This document shows positions 1 through 8,238 of a DNA stretch of 64,000 bases, one piece after another (position 1 is the first letter of the stretch; every line of letters begins with the position of its first letter). A program made the position numbers and the translations under genes. The notes beneath the pieces are model-generated. The model was not told where the DNA came from and did no database searches. It saw only the letters and a list, made by a program, of their open reading frames with translations. Origin of the DNA: Ruegeria arenilitoris (GTDB lineage Bacteria; Pseudomonadota; Alphaproteobacteria; Rhodobacterales; Rhodobacteraceae); assembly GCF_013030265.1 (NCBI RefSeq), contig NZ_WPZQ01000011.1:1-64000 (forward strand), in the 5' to 3' direction.

Positions 1-61
1 TGCTTCGACCATAGATCCGGAAAGCTCTACAATACCTGCGGAGTAGTTTTCGATAACCCAC

Positions 62-92
62 CTGTGACCCCAATATGAAGTTGGGGTCACAG
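62..92 (-). terminator. Terminator-like hairpin after the hydrolase operon
   Basis: A perfect 12-bp inverted repeat (CTGTGACCCCAA / TTGGGGTCACAG) with a 7-base loop lies 40 bp past the stop of the minus-strand hydrolase gene. No clear U-tract follows on either strand, so it may be a weak or bidirectional terminator. It could equally end a plus-strand gene lying left of the window. Confidence 0.5.
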
Positions 93-131
93 ATAAGAAG
101 AAGTGTCGAGCAAAATACGTCCGCGAAGCGA

Positions 132-914
132 TTACTCCACCGAGTTGGCGGCAACAAACCGACAGAGATGTTCAGCAACACGGTCGCCCGCCTCCAACAG
201 GATCGAGTGCTTTAGCTTTGGCAGGATCAACAGTTCCGAGTTCGGCAGCGCTTGATCTATCAGGCGATTCAGGCGCGGATTGCAGCCCCCGTCATATTCA
301 CCGGTGAGCACCAGGGACGGGGCCGTGACGCGCTGCAGCCAAGATGCCATTTCTGTGTCCGCATAGATTCGGAATACATTCAGGAAAACATCCGGATCCG
401 TTCTGATCACCTGCTTCAGCCGGTTTTCAACCACTTCCGGATGTGTCGCGATGAATTCATCGGTGAACCAGCGGGCGGTCAGGGTTTCCAAAACCTGCGG
501 GATGCCTTTTTCTTCCATCGCATGCACGACCCCCCAGACCTTCGCGCTGTCTTCCTTGGTGCGAAAAGCGGCAGTAGACAGAAGTCCCAGCGAGTTGACG
601 CGATTCGGGTGCTTCAATGCATAGGCTGGCCCGATCATGCCACCTAGGGAATGACCGGCGAAATGTGCGCATTCAAACCCTGTCTTCTCTCGCACCCGCT
701 CCAGATCGGCGACCAACTCGTCCAGACCAAATGGATCTTCCGGCAGCGGCGAGGTCCCGTGTCCGCGAAGGTCATAGGTCACGACGGTGAAATGGTCGGT
801 TAAAATCGGCAGAGCCTTGGCCCAGGTATTGCGCGCCGCCCCGATTCCGTGAATCAAAAAGAGCGGTGGGCCGTCGCCCTGAACGGAGAATTCGCAGTCG
901 ATCACCTCTGCCAT
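132..914 (-). CDS. Alpha/beta-fold hydrolase
   Basis: 260-residue cytoplasmic alpha/beta hydrolase. The oxyanion region HGIGAARNTW is near residue 22, the nucleophile elbow GHSLGG puts the serine at 89, and the likely acid and base are D208 (TGEYDGG) and H236 (LKHSILL). Length and layout resemble 3-oxoadipate enol-lactonase and related C-C or ester hydrolases, but the substrate cannot be read from sequence. It is the last gene of a four-gene minus-strand operon after an LLM monooxygenase, a flavin reductase and a tautomerase, so it probably acts on a ring-cleavage or oxygenated product. The start is the ATG at 914, shortly after the tautomerase stop. Confidence 0.9.
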   Translation of the reverse strand: MAEVIDCEFSVQGDGPPLFLIHGIGAARNTWAKALPILTDHFTVVTYDLRGHGTSPLPEDPFGLDELVADLERVREKTGFECAHFAGHSLGGMIGPAYALKHPNRVNSLGLLSTAAFRTKEDSAKVWGVVHAMEEKGIPQVLETLTARWFTDEFIATHPEVVENRLKQVIRTDPDVFLNVFRIYADTEMASWLQRVTAPSLVLTGEYDGGCNPRLNRLIDQALPNSELLILPKLKHSILLEAGDRVAEHLCRFVAANSVE

Positions 915-924
915 CTATCAGCCC

Positions 925-1119
925 TCAATCCGGAAACTTGTCAGAGCAGAGCTGTCCGCCGGAACCCCAATCGCCTTTATCCACATCTGTTATCACCACG
1001 TGCACACTTTGCGGCGTCCCTCCTGCTGCGTTGACAAAGGCATCCGTCAGCTCTCGGACAAGTGCCCGCTTCTGCTCTGGGGTGCGTCCTGAAAACATTT
1101 CGACACGAATTATTGGCAT
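925..1119 (-). CDS. 4-oxalocrotonate tautomerase family protein
   Basis: 64-residue protein beginning M-P-I-I-R-V-E. Removal of Met would expose Pro1, the catalytic base of the tautomerase superfamily. Size fits the short 4-OT type that oligomerises as hexamers or trimers of dimers. The gene overlaps the end of the flavin reductase by 10 bp and has its own ribosome binding site (AGGAGAA) inside that gene. In context it would keto-enol tautomerise an intermediate before the alpha/beta hydrolase acts. The family assignment is firm from the N-terminus and length; the substrate is unknown. Confidence 0.88.
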   Translation of the reverse strand: MPIIRVEMFSGRTPEQKRALVRELTDAFVNAAGGTPQSVHVVITDVDKGDWGSGGQLCSDKFPD

Positions 1120-1622
1120 TGCGGTTCTCCTGTTGGGTCGTTCTGAGGGCGAACAACGTGGTATGCGCCCGCCATGTAGGCCAGGGGTCTCATACCCGCT
1201 TCACTCACTGTACTGACGCTGCCCACGACAACCGAATGAGTTCCATGGGTCATTGTCTGTTCAACTGTACAGTTGAAAGATGTGGCTCCGGCAAGGACCG
1301 CACCCGAAGGCGCCTCTGACATTTCTATGCCCTGAAACGGGTCCCTTTGGGCGTGATCGAACATCCCGGAAAATTTTTGAGCGAGGTGTGAGGCATCCTC
1401 GGGCAAGACATTAACACTGAAAGCACCGTTTGCGGCGACTGTCCGGGCAATCCGACTGTCGCTTCTCAGGCAGACCAGTACCGACGGGGGATCAGCGGAA
1501 AGCGAGGTAAATGCACTCACGGTCGCGCCCGCCCGCCCGGCAGACCCATCGGTTGTGACAATGGTGACTGAACTGGCAACCTGACGCATAGCCGAAATAA
1601 ACATGTCACGGCTTACGGTCAT
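1110..1622 (-). CDS. Flavin reductase domain protein (monooxygenase partner)
   Basis: 170-residue flavin reductase-like (FMN-binding split-barrel) protein. The N-terminal FISAMRQVASSVTIVTT and the following GATVSAFTSLSADPPSVLVC match the HpaC-type small component that supplies reduced flavin to a monooxygenase. An open frame extends 31 codons further upstream, but the ATG at 1622 is preferred: it overlaps the LLM monooxygenase stop by four bases (ATGA), typical of translational coupling. Being directly coupled to an LLM flavin monooxygenase suggests the two form a two-component oxygenase. The nature of the reductant and flavin is inferred from the family. Confidence 0.88.
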   Translation of the reverse strand: MTVSRDMFISAMRQVASSVTIVTTDGSAGRAGATVSAFTSLSADPPSVLVCLRSDSRIARTVAANGAFSVNVLPEDASHLAQKFSGMFDHAQRDPFQGIEMSEAPSGAVLAGATSFNCTVEQTMTHGTHSVVVGSVSTVSEAGMRPLAYMAGAYHVVRPQNDPTGEPQCQ

Positions 1623-2662
1623 TCCGCCGCCTCGGTGACAGTACGACTGGTGAAATGAGGCATGACCTCTTCGGCGAAACACTGCAGCCCATCCAGCGTC
1701 TCTTGAGCGTTGCACCCGAAATTGGGGTTCAGGATTACCCTGTCGATGCCGAGCTCGGAATAAGGACCGAGTTTGTCGATCATTTCCTGCGGCGTGCCGA
1801 TGAGCAGGCTTTCGGCTAGTTCATCGACAGTTTGCATGCGCGGAAGCTCGCGGATCATTCCCTTATCCACGACACCCGGCCCGGTAAACACGTTGTCGAA
1901 ACGGCTGTAGTACCTGTTCGCAGCCGCGATCTTGTTTTGTCGGTCAGTTTCGTTTTGGGTTACAAAGCCTACCCGTGAAAGCGACAGGGTCAGATCGCGC
2001 CCAGCTTCTCCCATCTCGCCTTTGGCGCGACTGAAGCCATCGACTTGTTCCAACAACAGCTGCTGGTTTCCCGCAAGCGGTGTCGTCTGAATGTGGAAGC
2101 CGCGTTTGGTGCAGTGATAAATACCTTCGGGGTTCAGTACCGCCATCATCATTTGCGGCCCACCGGGACGTAGAGGACGTGGCATGATGGTGATCGGGTC
2201 GAACTGATAGAAGTCACCATCCCAACTTACTTCTTCTTCGGACAGAAGTGCCTGTAAAACGGCCAACGATTCATTGAACCGGGCTTGGGTTTCCTCCATC
2301 GGCACTCCCAGCCGCTCCATCTCGTATTTGAAGGCCCCGCGACCCACACCCAACATCAGACGCCCTTCAGTAAAGATGTCGGCAACAACCAATTCGCCTG
2401 CATAGGTGCGCATGTCGTGTAGTGGCAGCACGACGATTGAGGTCATGATCTTGACGCGGCTTGTATGCGCCGCGATTTTGACCGCAAACTGAAGCGGGGC
2501 TGGCATCATCAAGCAGTTGATCAGGTGGTGTTCGGTCACCGACACGGCATCAAAACCCAACCGGTCCGCGAGGATCGCCTGATCCAGCATGTCGGCATAG
2601 ACCCGATCGCCGCCATAGGATTTATCAGGGTAATCTGCAGAAAGTTGGATGCTGAATTCCAT
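1619..2662 (-). CDS. LLM class flavin-dependent oxidoreductase
   Basis: 347-residue luciferase-like monooxygenase. Family features include DRLGFDAVSVTEHH near residue 34, the segment VKIMTSIVVLPLHD, and GRLMLGVGRGAFKYE. These enzymes use FMNH2 delivered by a separate reductase to oxygenate a substrate or carry out an unusual C-C, C-S or C-N oxidation. The start at 2662 is chosen over an ATG eight codons upstream because a near-perfect AGGAGG sits 6 bases before it. It is the first gene of a four-gene operon read away from a divergent LysR gene, so it is probably induced by that regulator. The substrate is unknown. Confidence 0.9.
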   Translation of the reverse strand: MEFSIQLSADYPDKSYGGDRVYADMLDQAILADRLGFDAVSVTEHHLINCLMMPAPLQFAVKIAAHTSRVKIMTSIVVLPLHDMRTYAGELVVADIFTEGRLMLGVGRGAFKYEMERLGVPMEETQARFNESLAVLQALLSEEEVSWDGDFYQFDPITIMPRPLRPGGPQMMMAVLNPEGIYHCTKRGFHIQTTPLAGNQQLLLEQVDGFSRAKGEMGEAGRDLTLSLSRVGFVTQNETDRQNKIAAANRYYSRFDNVFTGPGVVDKGMIRELPRMQTVDELAESLLIGTPQEMIDKLGPYSELGIDRVILNPNFGCNAQETLDGLQCFAEEVMPHFTSRTVTEAAE

Positions 2663-2707
2663 GATAAGCCTCCTTTGTCTGTCCACGCTACGGTGCCAGA
2701 AAAAGGA

Positions 2708-2726
2708 AATTCTATAAAACGGAATT
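2708..2726. promoter_or_regulatory. Candidate LysR operator (AATTC-N9-GAATT)
   Basis: In the 103-bp gap between the LLM operon and the divergent LysR gene, AATTC and GAATT form a 5-bp inverted repeat around 9 bases, which contains a T-N11-A core typical of LysR-type boxes. The surrounding bases are AT-rich, as expected of overlapping divergent promoters. Binding is inferred, not shown. Confidence 0.4.
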
Positions 2727-2765
2727 ATTCTATCAATTACATCGATAAATCTGCATTATCTATTT

Positions 2766-3605
2766 ATGAACATAGCCGCAATTCAGACGTTTCTCAGCGT
2801 CGTTCGTACTCGAAATCTAAATCGGGCGGCTGAGGAGCTAAACATCACGCAGTCTGCGGTGACCGCCCGGCTCGACGCATTGGACCAAGCCTTGGGGACC
2901 CGATTGCTCATTCGGTCCCGTAAGGGTGCGATGTTGACCAAAGCGGGCTTTGGGTTTCTGGAACAGGCAGAAGTGATTACCCGCACCTGGGAAAATGCGC
3001 GCTCGCGTGCCAACCTGCCCCGGGGCGTGATACGTCTTTTCAGTTTCGTTTGTGATCCGGGACTGTGGACTGGCTTAGGTCAAAATTGGATCAGGCGAAT
3101 TCGGGACGACCATCCAGAAACAGCCATTGAGATCTGGTCCGGGCTGACTGGAAATGCTCAATCCTGGTTGCAGAGCGGGATGAGCGATGCAGCACTGCTG
3201 ACCGAGCCTCTTGTCGGGACGGATTTTGACAGTCGTGAATTCACCACCGACAGTTTGATCCAGGTCGCCACGAGACAGCGTGAGGCAGTGCGGTGGGATC
3301 CTGACTACATTTATGTGGACTACGGCGCCACATTTAGGGCGCAACACGCCGAAGCCTGGCCAACCGACGAAACAGCATCCGTTGCCTTCAGTAGTCCGGA
3401 TTGGGCGCTTGCGCATCTGCTTTCTGAAGGCGGCTCCGCCTATCTTCCCCGACGCATGGTCACCGATTTAATTGCAGAAGGTGCTTTGTTTAGGGTTGAA
3501 AATGCTGTCGTATTCGAACGACGGACATTTCTCTCTTGGCGCAAGGGTCATGAGGATAACTTCCCTTGGCTTGCATCTTCGGGTGCGAATCCGAAAGAAT
3601 ACTAA
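2766..3605 (+). CDS. LysR-family transcriptional regulator
   Basis: 279-residue LysR regulator. The N-terminal winged helix-turn-helix reads AIQTFLSVVRTRNLNRAAEEL followed by ITQSAVTARLDALDQALG, and an effector-binding periplasmic-protein-like domain follows from about residue 85. It is slightly shorter than the usual 295-310 residues. Transcribed divergently from the LLM monooxygenase operon with a 103-bp shared promoter region, it most likely controls that operon and itself. No clear Shine-Dalgarno sequence precedes the ATG. Confidence 0.92.
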   Translation: MNIAAIQTFLSVVRTRNLNRAAEELNITQSAVTARLDALDQALGTRLLIRSRKGAMLTKAGFGFLEQAEVITRTWENARSRANLPRGVIRLFSFVCDPGLWTGLGQNWIRRIRDDHPETAIEIWSGLTGNAQSWLQSGMSDAALLTEPLVGTDFDSREFTTDSLIQVATRQREAVRWDPDYIYVDYGATFRAQHAEAWPTDETASVAFSSPDWALAHLLSEGGSAYLPRRMVTDLIAEGALFRVENAVVFERRTFLSWRKGHEDNFPWLASSGANPKEY

Positions 3606-3768
3606 GCTACAAAGGGACAGTTGTGCCGATCTGAATCTGGTCCCCGTGTGAGCTTAGCGAACACAGTCGCTCATTCGCGAACATGTTGCCACAAGACATC
3701 GATATATGCCGTTTTGTTGATTGAATGCCGCTTTCCGCTATCCTGCAGATCAAAGGGAGGCTTCGTCT

Positions 3769-5652
3769 ATGCGAACTGTGTTTCTGGCAGGTACCTTGTC
3801 TGTTGTTGCGACGCTATGCGTCGCGCAAACTTACGACGTTGTAATTCTCAATGGTCGTGTGATGGATCCGGAAACCGGATTTGATCAAATCGCTAATGTG
3901 GGAATAAGCAATGGTTGGATTACGTCGATTACCGAAGACGCTATTGAAGGCGCTGAGACCATCGATGCGACAGGGCATGTTGTAGCCGCAGGCTTCATCG
4001 ACCTCGAGCAACACGGCCTGGACCCGTGGGGCATCAAGGTAAATCTTCGTGACGGCGTCACAACCCAAATGGATTTCGAGGTCGGGGCCGCGAACATCGA
4101 CGAGTGGTATGACGCGCGCGAGGGCGTTACGCAGGCCAATTACGGTACTGTCGTTGGGCAAGAGTTCGCACGGATGCGGGTTCATGACGGTCTTGCACTT
4201 GAAGGAGGAGACATCGATTTCCGCAATTTCTTCGCTCTTAGGGCACAATCGGTGGAAGATGGCGTTGAAGGATGGTCTTCGGTTCCAAGCAATCGTGAGC
4301 AGATGAACGAAATCACGGCGCAGCTTGATGAAGGCCTGCGTCTTGGCGCGCTCGGCGTTGGATCGACCATTGGGTATGCCCGTGAAGGTATTACCACGTA
4401 TGAGATGTTCCAAGCGCAACGTGCAGCGGCCCGTTACGGGCGGGTGACCTCTGTACATCACCGGTTTCACCCCAGTGCTTCTACGCCGACTGAGACACAA
4501 ACGGGGGTTAATGAAATCCTTGTCAACGCGATGGTGCTTGGCGCCCCACTGCACATTCATCACGACAACGATTATGGCTGGTGGGAAAACCAGGAAAAAC
4601 TACAGATGGCCCGCGACCAAGGTTACAACGTCTGGTCGAGTTACTATCCCTGGACCGCCGGGTCGGGCAACTACGGCGCCTCCATTATCGCCCCGGAAAA
4701 CTGGGAAGGCTCGATGGGGTACAAATACGAAGAGACAATCTTTGATCCGCAACTCGACCGCTTCGTAACCAAAGACGAGTTCTTGAACTTTGCAGAGAAT
4801 GAGCCCGGACGAACCGCTATAGTATTTAGTCCGCCAAGAGAGCAGTGGCTCAATGATTGGATAACAATTGCTGGGTACGGCATCTCTGGTGACGGGATGG
4901 CCGGGTTGGACATTGAGGGCAATCTGATGAGTTGGGATGCGCCCTATGAAGATTACGCAGGACACCCGAGGTCTGCCGGTAGCCATGCGCTTGTCTTAAG
5001 GCTGGCACGTGAAGCAAATGTGCCACTAATGCTTACGCTCACTCAGTTAAGCTACATCCATGCAAAGCGATTGGGTGATACCGGGTTGCGATCAATGCAG
5101 GTGCGCGGGCGGATGCAGGAAGGTATGGTCGCCGATATAACGATTTTTGATCCCCAGACAGTGACCGAAAAGGCAAACTATACACTGGGTCAACAAGGCC
5201 TTCCGTCGCAAGGTATTCCCTATGTGCTCGTCAATGGAACGATTGTTGTTAAGAACAGCGAAGTTCAACGAGATGTATATGCGGGACAGCAGATCCGGTT
5301 TCCAGTCGAGGAAAACGGGCGTTTCGTTCCGGCTGGTCGCGAACAGATCATGGGTATTCTCACGCCCGATACGGGCACAGCGCGCCCAACGCTGCTTGAT
5401 GACATCACGAATAGTGAAGCCAATGTAGTACCTGTAGCGCCATCGCCAAAACAGTTTGCGTCGGTAGAGCCAACCGACGCTTATGATTGGTTTACACCTC
5501 GCAATGGCCTAGATGATGGTGCCCTGTTCTTTTGTGTCGTACACGCTCGATTCGAAGATCGTTCAACAGCAAGACGTGACTATGCGAAGGCTATGATGTC
5601 CAAAACGGGCGGAATTGGTCCCAAACAGCCGGGGCAGGGCATCGCAAACTAA
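3769..5652 (+). CDS. Secreted amidohydrolase / N-acyl-D-amino-acid deacylase-like protein
   Basis: 627-residue amidohydrolase-superfamily protein with an N-terminal Sec signal peptide (MRTVFLAGTLSVVATLCVAQ), so probably periplasmic. The frame opens further upstream, but the ATG at 3769 has GGGAGG before it and starts the signal peptide. YDVVILNGRVMDPETG and GRMQEGMVADITIFDP are the typical beta-sandwich flanks of D-aminoacylases and dihydroorotase-like enzymes. The usual metal-binding H-x-H after GFID is E80-Q-H82 here, so one ligand is altered. GHPRSAGSHALVLRL near the C-terminus is conserved in D-aminoacylases. The last 60 or so residues are not recognisable. Substrate is probably an N-acyl amino acid or cyclic amide, with low certainty. 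Confidence 0.82.
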   Translation: MRTVFLAGTLSVVATLCVAQTYDVVILNGRVMDPETGFDQIANVGISNGWITSITEDAIEGAETIDATGHVVAAGFIDLEQHGLDPWGIKVNLRDGVTTQMDFEVGAANIDEWYDAREGVTQANYGTVVGQEFARMRVHDGLALEGGDIDFRNFFALRAQSVEDGVEGWSSVPSNREQMNEITAQLDEGLRLGALGVGSTIGYAREGITTYEMFQAQRAAARYGRVTSVHHRFHPSASTPTETQTGVNEILVNAMVLGAPLHIHHDNDYGWWENQEKLQMARDQGYNVWSSYYPWTAGSGNYGASIIAPENWEGSMGYKYEETIFDPQLDRFVTKDEFLNFAENEPGRTAIVFSPPREQWLNDWITIAGYGISGDGMAGLDIEGNLMSWDAPYEDYAGHPRSAGSHALVLRLAREANVPLMLTLTQLSYIHAKRLGDTGLRSMQVRGRMQEGMVADITIFDPQTVTEKANYTLGQQGLPSQGIPYVLVNGTIVVKNSEVQRDVYAGQQIRFPVEENGRFVPAGREQIMGILTPDTGTARPTLLDDITNSEANVVPVAPSPKQFASVEPTDAYDWFTPRNGLDDGALFFCVVHARFEDRSTARRDYAKAMMSKTGGIGPKQPGQGIAN

Positions 5653-6013
5653 CTCGCTAAATTGCGCCCTGCCTTAATACAATAAAGCCCGCTTTGAGAA
5701 GCGGCCCAATATTATTGTAGCTATCAGACCGCGAGCAAGATTTGGTTTACCGTGAATTCCACCGGCCCAATGATATGTGGAAAAAAACCGCAAGCTGCGA
5801 GCAAAAATATTAAAACCAGCGTTGCCGTATCACTATTGATGAACTGCTAATCAGTCTTCTCTGAGGCGCTCAGGTGCCCGCATTCAGCGAGGCGTGGATC
5901 TGCAAGGGGCAATCCAGTTGATCTCTTTACAGAGATGAAGGACCGTAAGAGCAATTTCAGAGGAGCCATCAAGCTTACGTTCAATCATCCATTTCAGCCT
6001 AGGGAGAGCGAAA
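5653..6013. other. 361-bp intergenic region
   Basis: No convincing gene. A small inverted repeat (CCGCTT-TGAG-AAGCGG, 5689-5704) lies 36 bp after the amidohydrolase stop and may be a weak terminator. The rest presumably carries the dodecin promoter, which I could not identify. Confidence 0.4.
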
Positions 6014-6220
6014 ATGACCAACGCAACCTACAAGAAGATCGATGTCGTCGGCACGTCAACGGAATCTGTCGATGCCGCTATCAAGTCGGGAATTTCAAAG
6101 GCGGCTGAGACAGTAAAAAACCTTGATTGGTTCGAAGTTTCAGAAATTCGCGGTCACATAGAGAATGGTGAGGTTGCTCACTTTCAGGTCGCTATGAAAA
6201 TCGGGTTCAGGCTCGACTAG
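6014..6220 (+). CDS. Dodecin family flavin-binding protein
   Basis: 68-residue dodecin. The sequence MTNATYKKIDVVGTS, the helix AAIKSGISKAAETVKNLDWF and the following EVSEIRGHIENGEV-FQVAMKIGFRL match the beta-alpha-beta-beta fold of dodecins, including the conserved Trp (W38 in the helix-end motif) that stacks on flavin. Dodecins assemble into hollow dodecamers that store or buffer riboflavin/FMN. Start is supported by AGGGAG eight bases upstream. It stands alone, convergent with the oxidoreductase at 6294; its flavin role fits the flavoprotein-rich neighbourhood only loosely. Confidence 0.93.
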   Translation: MTNATYKKIDVVGTSTESVDAAIKSGISKAAETVKNLDWFEVSEIRGHIENGEVAHFQVAMKIGFRLD

Positions 6221-6293
6221 GGCAACATGATACCCTCAGCTCAACAGGCGTTACTGAAGAAGAGCGCTGACAGTTCTTTCCAGAGAAGCAGGT

Positions 6294-7385
6294 CTATTTA
6301 TCAGCATCGGTAAACCCGAACGCCCTGCGATATTTGGGGATGAAGAGCGCTTTCCCTTTCATCATGCGGGTGATCCAGTCGCCGAAGGTTGCAAAGAGCC
6401 AGCTATTTCCGATGACGGGGCCGAGTGGCACCAGAATGGGAGCTCTTTTCCATGGCACGTAAGGCTTCTGCTTTTCGACGGATGCACCATCTATCACTTT
6501 CTTAAGCGTCTTGATGAGCCATGGATTTTGTCGGGTCGTCGCGACAATTGTCATTCCGTCGCCAACGTTGGCAATGTCACCGGCTACGAAGACATTCGGG
6601 TAGTCCGACGGCCGCAACCACTTGTCGGTCTCAACACGGCCTGCAGTGCCTGAGGTCACACCCGGAAGACTTTGGACCAATGATGTTTGAGGTTTAGAGC
6701 CAATCACCGGAAACACAAGATCAGCGGTAATCACACTGCCATCAGCCAGAGTCACAGATCCTTCGTAAGGCCGATCCAAATGACGCAAGTCCTGCACCCT
6801 TTGGCCAAGAATGACAGTGACGCCGAGGCGTTCGAGTTTGCGTTTGAGCTGTGTACCAAATCCAGCTGGGTATTTTGGAAACAAGGTGTCATCGGAAGAA
6901 ATCAAGGTGATGGTCTTTCCCGGCTGCGCCGCCGAGATCTCGCCCGCAAGTTCAGTTCCCACGGCGCCCGCGCCGACGATTGCTACAGAAGTCGCCCGTG
7001 CTAACCGTCCACTGACATCCATGCTGGCTTGACGGAAATCAGCGATGCTGTCTCCCGACGGTTTGAATGGGGCAGCATAAGACGATCCAGTTGCGATCAC
7101 GAAAAAATCCGCCGGGAAAACGGCTCCAGAGTCCAGGCTAACCTGGGTTTGGGAAATTGAAACTGCACGACCCCGCACAACTTTTCCTGACTCCAGTAAG
7201 TTGTCGTAGGGGAGGATGATCTTGTCCAATAATGTGGGTTCAACTAGCGCACGGATCGCGGCAGGCGGCTGCACGAAGGCTTCACGTTGCTCAATCAGGG
7301 TGACATCCGCATAAGCGTCCAGTTTCTTGGCGACCTCAAACCCGACATAGCCTCCACCCACGATCACGATCTTCTTTTTGGTCAT
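6294..7385 (-). CDS. NAD(P)/FAD-dependent oxidoreductase (NDH-2 / AIF-like)
   Basis: 363-residue pyridine nucleotide-disulfide oxidoreductase-fold flavoprotein. It has an FAD-binding GGGYVGFEVAKKL near the N-terminus, an NAD(P)-binding GAGAVGTELAGEI in the middle, and the C-terminal FAD contact VFVAGDIANVGDG. Size and layout match type II NADH dehydrogenase and AIFM2/FSP1-like quinone reductases without a redox disulfide. Start at 7385 (MTKKKIV) is preferred because GGGGAA lies upstream and the first strand begins at once; ATGs at 7397 and 7412 are in frame. It is divergent from an HxlR regulator, whose family often senses quinones or electrophiles, so it probably reduces such compounds. Confidence 0.88.
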   Translation of the reverse strand: MTKKKIVIVGGGYVGFEVAKKLDAYADVTLIEQREAFVQPPAAIRALVEPTLLDKIILPYDNLLESGKVVRGRAVSISQTQVSLDSGAVFPADFFVIATGSSYAAPFKPSGDSIADFRQASMDVSGRLARATSVAIVGAGAVGTELAGEISAAQPGKTITLISSDDTLFPKYPAGFGTQLKRKLERLGVTVILGQRVQDLRHLDRPYEGSVTLADGSVITADLVFPVIGSKPQTSLVQSLPGVTSGTAGRVETDKWLRPSDYPNVFVAGDIANVGDGMTIVATTRQNPWLIKTLKKVIDGASVEKQKPYVPWKRAPILVPLGPVIGNSWLFATFGDWITRMMKGKALFIPKYRRAFGFTDADK

Positions 7386-7471
7386 CGGGTTCCCCATTGC
7401 GGCACGTTGCATTGATGGTTAGCTAGCTTTGTACGATCGATCCAACAAGTACGGTCATTTGGGATACTGTA

Positions 7472-7819
7472 ATGAAATCGGACGAACTTGAAGAACACTG
7501 CCAGATTGAATCACTGATCTCAGCCATTTCAGGACGTTGGAAACTGCTGGTTATCTATTGGTTGGCGCAAGGCAGCTGCCGTTTCAATCAACTCCAACGC
7601 AACTTGGGGTCCATTACTCATCGCACATTGACGCGGCAACTCAGCGAGTTGCAGGAGACGGGGTTTGTCTCTCGCAAAGATTTTCGGACCATACCGCCAC
7701 ACGTCGAATACAGCCTCACACCTTTGGGGCAAAGCCTGATCCCACTGTTGTATGAAATGCACGAGTGGGCAGCGCAGAACGCGGATAAACTACCGAAGAC
7801 AAAGACCCGTCCGGGCTAG
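7472..7819 (+). CDS. HxlR-family transcriptional regulator
   Basis: 115-residue winged-helix regulator. CQIESLISAISGRWKLLVIYWL followed by RFNQLQRNLGSITHRTLTRQL and the wing with PPHVEYSLTPLGQSL are diagnostic of the HxlR/YodB/QorR family. A single Cys near residue 10 is in the position used as redox sensor in several members. It lies 86 bp from and divergent to the FAD oxidoreductase, which it very probably represses until a quinone or other electrophile modifies the Cys. The sensing mechanism is inferred from the family. Confidence 0.92.
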   Translation: MKSDELEEHCQIESLISAISGRWKLLVIYWLAQGSCRFNQLQRNLGSITHRTLTRQLSELQETGFVSRKDFRTIPPHVEYSLTPLGQSLIPLLYEMHEWAAQNADKLPKTKTRPG

Positions 7820-8238
7820 CTTGGTCAACCAACTTTGGCTGAACGGATTAGCAAAATGATCGCAGCCTGTTTCTCTTGTGGAGTTAATTGCTTGGACCGT
7901 CGCGAACTACTGGCATCCGTGCATGTGAAAATCACGCGCAGCGGGATGAAAGAAGCCGTATTTGCTCTGACTCCTTCAATCAAGGGCCATCACCGGAGGT
8001 GGATTGCAGTTCGCACGAGAGCCTGAACAACATGATTGAAGGGTCCGAAGGCCAAGCCGTAAGCACAAATGAACCATAGGCCGGTTCAAAACCGCGCCTA
8101 GCGTTCCAGCCGGTCCTTGAAAGTGCACTCGATCGCTATCTGACGTTTGACCAGATTTGGATGAGTTGCTTGCAGCCGCAACTCTCGAGCGATTTGTATC
8201 TACAACCTACATAAACGCTTGCCTATTGTCGTTGTTGA
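7820..8238. other. 419-bp intergenic region between convergent genes
   Basis: No supportable gene. Short open frames lack ribosome binding sites and recognisable content. A stop-bounded stretch near 8102-8210 translates to protein-like sequence without a start codon and may be a degraded gene end, but I cannot name it. No strong terminator hairpin was found for either flanking gene. Confidence 0.3.

Noticed and set aside
7436..7457. GTAC-N14-GTAC in the HxlR divergent promoter as a regulator site
   Set aside because: GTAC is itself palindromic and common, and the arms do not extend into a longer symmetric motif.
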